From Plotosus lineatus (taxonomy: Eukaryota > Chordata > Actinopteri > Siluriformes > Plotosidae): 64,000 nt of DNA. Shown here piece by piece: positions 61,845 to 64,000 of the stretch (position 1 is the first letter of the stretch; every line of letters begins with the position of its first letter). The stretch is taken from assembly GCA_024760905.1 (NCBI GenBank), contig CM045733.1, positions 39,575,001 to 39,639,000 of the forward strand. The letters run 5' to 3'. The translations under genes were made by a program, and so were the position numbers. Under the pieces are notes generated by a model. It had not been told where the DNA came from. It worked only from the letters and a program-made list of their open reading frames with translations, and did not search any database.

Positions 61845-63890
61845 CCTCACTCCTGTTTTACCCTTCACCTTCCCATGATGCCATACGGCTCAGGTTGGCT
61901 TGGCCTGACTTGGACTCTGACCAGTCCAGCTTCTCAGCACTGGGGAAAAGTGCTCCACTCTTTTCTTTCTTTCCTTCCTACACACTTCACTCACACATGC
62001 ATGTTCTGCACCTGGGAATTTCGGTGTGGGTTCGGGAGCAAACATTAGCTCAGCGTTCATCACACCGCTGTGGGCACTTTTTACTTTTTTATTTTATTGT
62101 ATTTAAAAATTTTTTTTAAAAAAAAGACTCTCAAAGCCCCGCTGGATTTAAAAAAAAAAAAAAAAAAATCACCTTGGAACACAAAACATTTTACATTGTT
62201 TATGTTTTACTGAAGAATATTCAGCTAACAAAACTGATGACTTTCTGCAGTACGTGAGCGTTTCACCAACTCTAATGTAGGAACTTGGAAAGTCTAGAAA
62301 TTTCCATCCACACTTTTTTGTCACTTAGTTTTAAATCAGTGAGTGACCTCACTGTTTTTATGATTTTTTTAAATTCTAAGTGTTATTTTGATTTCTTCTG
62401 TATTACTCCTGATTGCACGATAAATCATTTTTATTTTCTCAATTTCAGTTTCATCAGATGCAAAGTGTTCTAAGAATCCAAAAAAAAAAATTGATTACTT
62501 AAATAAAAATAATAGTAATAAATTCATCGTCTGGTAATAAACCATCTGATTTTTATTATGCTACCTAATGCTGTGTTGCACAGAAGAGCTTGATGCCTGG
62601 TGTGATCTTAAGGAAACAACCATAAAATTTACTCTGAAAATATGGTTTTATATTTTTTAAAGGCCACGCCCACAAGCAACAATCAAAACCATTGTGAACA
62701 GTGATACTGTTTGGATAGATCTAAAAACATTTTCAACAACTGATCATCTGTTAAAAAATAGATCCCCACAACACACACACACACACACATTATTTAAAAA
62801 ATATGCAAGGTATTGTGGATCAGGTGCCTTTATCGATTCGATTTAATTATATTTTTATGCTATTTTCATGAAAAAACCTTAACTGTCCCGGTTTGTTTGT
62901 TTGTTTTCAGTCATGACTGAACAAGAGAGATGTTACTGAAACATGAAACGTCACATTTTATTTTCAATATCAGTGATGTCCACTTCGACTTACTCTTTTT
63001 TTGAATTTAGCACTTTATATTAAGAATGATCCAGCTTTGCTCCGAGACAATCAGCTTGAATATTCTTTTTTTTTTCTACTTTATGAATGTTATGGAACCA
63101 AAGAGAAAGCTAGATTTATTTTATTTTTTATTATTATTTTTTTGCATGAACCAAAAAAAAAAAAGATTGTAAATGGAATAATGAATAAAAACTCAGAGTC
63201 TGGACCTGACCTCAGCACTCTGATGCAAAATATTCCAACCAGGGAATGTAATTTGTTGATGGAATCCTCGCCTGCAGGACAGGCACTTCTCTTTTTAACC
63301 TCATAACAATAGGAATGGAAAAAATCTTTTACAATAAACTCAACTTGAGCTGATTATCACTGCAAGGGGAAAACTGCTAGTTTTCATCCATGACATCACG
63401 AAATTACAAACTAAAAACAAATCCAAAATGATGACACGGTTCAAATTACTGTCCTGAGTCGGTCTTTCTCGGAGTTCCCCAAGCAGGCAGGAACACACAG
63501 ATGTTCGGGGTTTTGGGATGGTATGTATCCACTTGCAGTTTTTGGGGTTTTTTTTTGTAAATTTCATTTCTATCCTCTAGTTTTCTTTGACACCTCATCC
63601 TGAAATGCATTATTTCTCTGACATCACAGCCATTTGCCAGTAATTATGATTATTACATTATATAGTTGCATTTGTTATTTTGTAACATCCTTGAATGTAA
63701 GTGCTTACCTTACTGCAGCTATAAAGAGTCATTCCCTCACCAACCTGCTTTTTTCTTTTTTTCTTCTTCAACTCTGGTGTAAGAAATAAAACAAAACCAA
63801 AAAAGTCAACAAGAAACCACAAAAAAATGTAAACAAGTTTCATATAACAATTACAAAGTGCTGACTCTTTCCATAAATGTTAAATAAACA
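61845..63890 (+). other. akap13: akap13 3' untranslated region (probable extent)
   Basis: No further coding sequence on the + strand. Possible poly(A) signals AATAAA occur at 62502, 63333, 63785 and 63883; which are used cannot be told from sequence. A- and T-runs and a short CA run (62771-62789) are present. Confidence 0.55.
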
Positions 63891-63896
63891 TTTATT
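63883..63896. terminator. Back-to-back poly(A) signals on both strands
   Basis: AATAAA on the + strand (63883-63888) and, 2 bp on, TTTATT (63891-63896), which is AATAAA on the minus strand. The arrangement fits convergent transcripts ending close together. Hexamers alone are weak evidence. Confidence 0.4.
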
Positions 63897-63906
63897 ACAG
63901 AAAACT

Positions 63907-63987
63907 TCAAGGACCATTTTCTTCATACAGTTTGCTGATACGTTCTCCAGAAGTGATGTATTCGAGCAGGTTTGTTAGCCAACCTAC
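63907..63987 (-). CDS. Possible last exon of a convergent, unidentified gene
   Basis: On the minus strand, after ACCCAG near the window edge, a frame reads GWLTNLLEYITSGERISKLY, then EENGP and TGA (63907-63909). The stop is 10 bp from a minus-strand AATAAA. The peptide has protein-like composition but I do not recognise it, and the supposed acceptor has a poor pyrimidine tract. It could be chance. Confidence 0.35.
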   Translation of the reverse strand, partial: VGWLTNLLEYITSGERISKLYEENGP

Positions 63988-64000
63988 TGGGTTTTATATC

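Overview
The window is nuclear DNA from a vertebrate, almost certainly a ray-finned fish. It holds spliced coding exons of a vertebrate Rho-GEF gene, very long TG/CA and TA microsatellites, and a dense fish-type set of transposable elements: Tc1/mariner, Tigger/pogo-like, hAT, RTE-type LINEs and tRNA-derived SINEs. Species cannot be fixed from the sequence alone.

The only host gene that can be assembled is the 3' half of akap13 (AKAP-Lbc), on the + strand. I place 27 exons from 7282 to the stop codon at 61842-61844. Every junction uses GT/AG, every phase is compatible, and the joined coding length after the first partial codon is exactly 1260 codons including the stop. In order they encode a Ser-rich linker, an atypical C1 zinc finger (two exons), a linker, a DH (RhoGEF) domain, a PH domain, a short coiled coil, the conserved SLPRRAETFGGF region, a long charged coiled coil and a Lys-rich tail ending in Cys. 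The 5' half of the gene, including the PKA-anchoring helix known from the family, lies upstream of the window. A long 3' region follows, and a possible convergent minus-strand terminal exon sits at the right edge.

The introns carry most of the other content. 1-7281: a minus-strand RTE retrotransposon, a Tc1 end and a SINE. 7.5-17.5 kb: a cluster of nested Tigger-like elements (families called A, B, C and D here). 18.9-25.3 kb: a D element split by a B element and a Tc1 element that itself contains a whole RTE. 26.9-31.6 kb: a broken duplicate of the C1 exon, a second type of LINE and a MULE-like remnant. 32-42.6 kb: SINEs, Tc1 copies, an orphan zinc-finger ORF and an almost intact-ended hAT transposon. 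46.5-48.0 kb: a 33-bp minisatellite filling one intron. 49-61.6 kb: closely spaced DH/PH/C-terminal exons with smaller repeats between them.

The most interesting signals are the layered insertions, including two different insertion events found twice at identical junctions. Next are the tRNA-SINE family that shares its 3' tail with the RTE, and a recurring 5' truncation of that SINE at a poly-C run, each copy with a perfect target-site duplication. The upstream partial duplication of the C1 exon is also notable. I found no new enzymatic system; every transposase or reverse-transcriptase copy I could read is broken.
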